A stretch of DNA of 64,000 nucleotides, taken from NCBI GenBank assembly GCA_022651005.1, contig JALCQD010000004.1, positions 62,001-126,000 on the forward strand. The letters are read 5' to 3'. Below, piece by piece: positions 63,480 to 64,000 of the stretch (position 1 is its first letter; each line of letters opens with the position of its first letter). Both the position numbers and the translations under genes were made by a program. Under the pieces are notes generated by a model that did no database searches, was not told the DNA's origin, and worked only from the letters and a program-made list of their open reading frames with translations. The DNA is from Bifidobacteriaceae bacterium (GTDB lineage: Bacteria; Actinomycetota; Actinomycetes; Actinomycetales; Bifidobacteriaceae).

Positions 63480-63552
63480 GTTCGCCGTGTGGTTTGCTGT
63501 TTGCTGTAAAGATGGCTGCGACCATAAGTCGCAGTTCTCCTGTTCGCCGTGT
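63453..63552 (+). repeat. Two direct copies of a 39-bp hairpin-containing repeat
   Basis: Positions 63453-63491 and 63514-63552 are identical over 39 bp. Each contains the stem CTGCGAC/GTCGCAG followed by TTCTCCTGTTCGCC. They are 61 bp apart, between recG and rsmD. The intervening 22 bp contain a TTGCTG duplication. Confidence 0.85.
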
Positions 63553-63614
63553 GTTTATGCGGTTGGTGCCGCCGTTTTCTCTTCGCTCCTCCCCCTGACA
63601 GCTATCATGTTCAT

Positions 63615-64000
63615 ATGCGCGTAATTTCCGGACGATTCAAAGGTTTCTCCCTCGACACCCCGAAAACCGGAACGCGACCCACGACGGATCGTGTAAAAGA
63701 GGCTCTCTTCTCTCATTTGGACAACAGCGGATTCCTCGAGGATGCCCGTGTGCTTGATCTTTTCGCAGGAACCGGCGCACTCGCTTTCGAGGCCTTGTCG
63801 CGTGGAGCGAGCAGCGCGGTTGTCGTGGACGCGGCGCCCGCAGCCGTTGCGTTGCTGAAGCAGGCAACGGCGCGCGTGAAAAAGTTGGGTGCGTGGACTC
63901 CCGACGTGCAGATTTCAGTTCGGCGGGGCAAGGCGGAAACTGTTGCGGCGCGGCTAGGAGAGGGCGATGACTACTCGCTCGTGTTCCTTGACCCACCCTA
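63615..64000 (+). CDS. rsmD: 16S rRNA (guanine966-N2)-methyltransferase RsmD, 3'-truncated
   Basis: The first 128 residues of the enzyme that methylates G966 of 16S rRNA are present; the gene runs off the window without a stop. It starts MRVISGRFKGFSLDTPK. It shows TRPTTDRVKEALFSHL, the SAM-binding DLFAGTGALAFEALSRGA, and ends at the catalytic DPPY (the tyrosine codon is incomplete). The ATG is chosen from this conserved N-terminus. Its place after recG is typical. Confidence 0.93.
   Translation, partial: MRVISGRFKGFSLDTPKTGTRPTTDRVKEALFSHLDNSGFLEDARVLDLFAGTGALAFEALSRGASSAVVVDAAPAAVALLKQATARVKKLGAWTPDVQISVRRGKAETVAARLGEGDDYSLVFLDPP

Overview
The window is a moderately GC-rich, gene-dense chromosomal segment of a Gram-positive actinobacterium. 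The best fit is Bifidobacteriaceae. The signs are the order dnaX-recR-split aspartokinase-asd-DUF5701-leuA, a complete lower mevalonate operon, a sulfatase/anaerobic sulfatase-maturase locus like the ats loci of Bifidobacterium breve, secreted Excalibur-domain proteins and a LAVTG-anchored surface protein. The family assignment is inference from gene content; no 16S gene is present. No prophage, insertion sequence or CRISPR array was seen. Both ends cut genes: dnaX at the left and rsmD at the right.

Layout. 1-8.4 kb: DNA metabolism (dnaX, recR), aspartate-family synthesis (aspartokinase as two genes, asd) and leuA. 8.4-15.2 kb: a class A penicillin-binding protein, an LTA-synthase-like enzyme and the rpsF-ssb-rpsR-rplI operon with a structured leader. 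15.3-21.6 kb: a MIF-type tautomerase, GtrA, an MFS carrier, a histidine phosphatase, an unrecognised acidic protein and a DUF805 protein. 21.7-27.2 kb: a two-gene ABC uptake system without ATPase, divergent from a large InlB-repeat surface protein. 27.3-29.1 kb: gltX followed by tRNA-Glu and tRNA-Gln. 29.5-32.5 kb: two paralogous secreted HNH nucleases with lysine-rich tails. 32.6-36.9 kb: a TetR regulator divergent from an FtsX-type ABC exporter. 37.1-41.5 kb: mvk-mvaD-pmk-fni. 41.5-46.4 kb: a small unknown, a metallophosphatase, an IclR regulator and leuCD. 46.5-52.3 kb: an SGNH hydrolase, murA, a LacI regulator, a PlsC-type acyltransferase and two DUF202 proteins. 52.4-58.3 kb: the sulfatase locus (sulfatase and sugar transporter divergent from an epimerase-like protein and anSME). 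58.4-64 kb: gpsA, ddl, rpmB, recG, rsmD.

The most unusual feature is a dispersed family of three intergenic arrays (about 16.4, 29.2 and 51.1 kb). Each is built from 8-bp TTGTGC-type boxes repeated with an exact 20-bp period in one arm and as reverse complements with the same period in the other arm. The two innermost boxes start exactly 34 bp apart in all three copies, and part of the asymmetric central core is shared. All three lie between convergent transcription units, where the other convergent junctions mostly carry ordinary hairpin terminators. I do not recognise this element.
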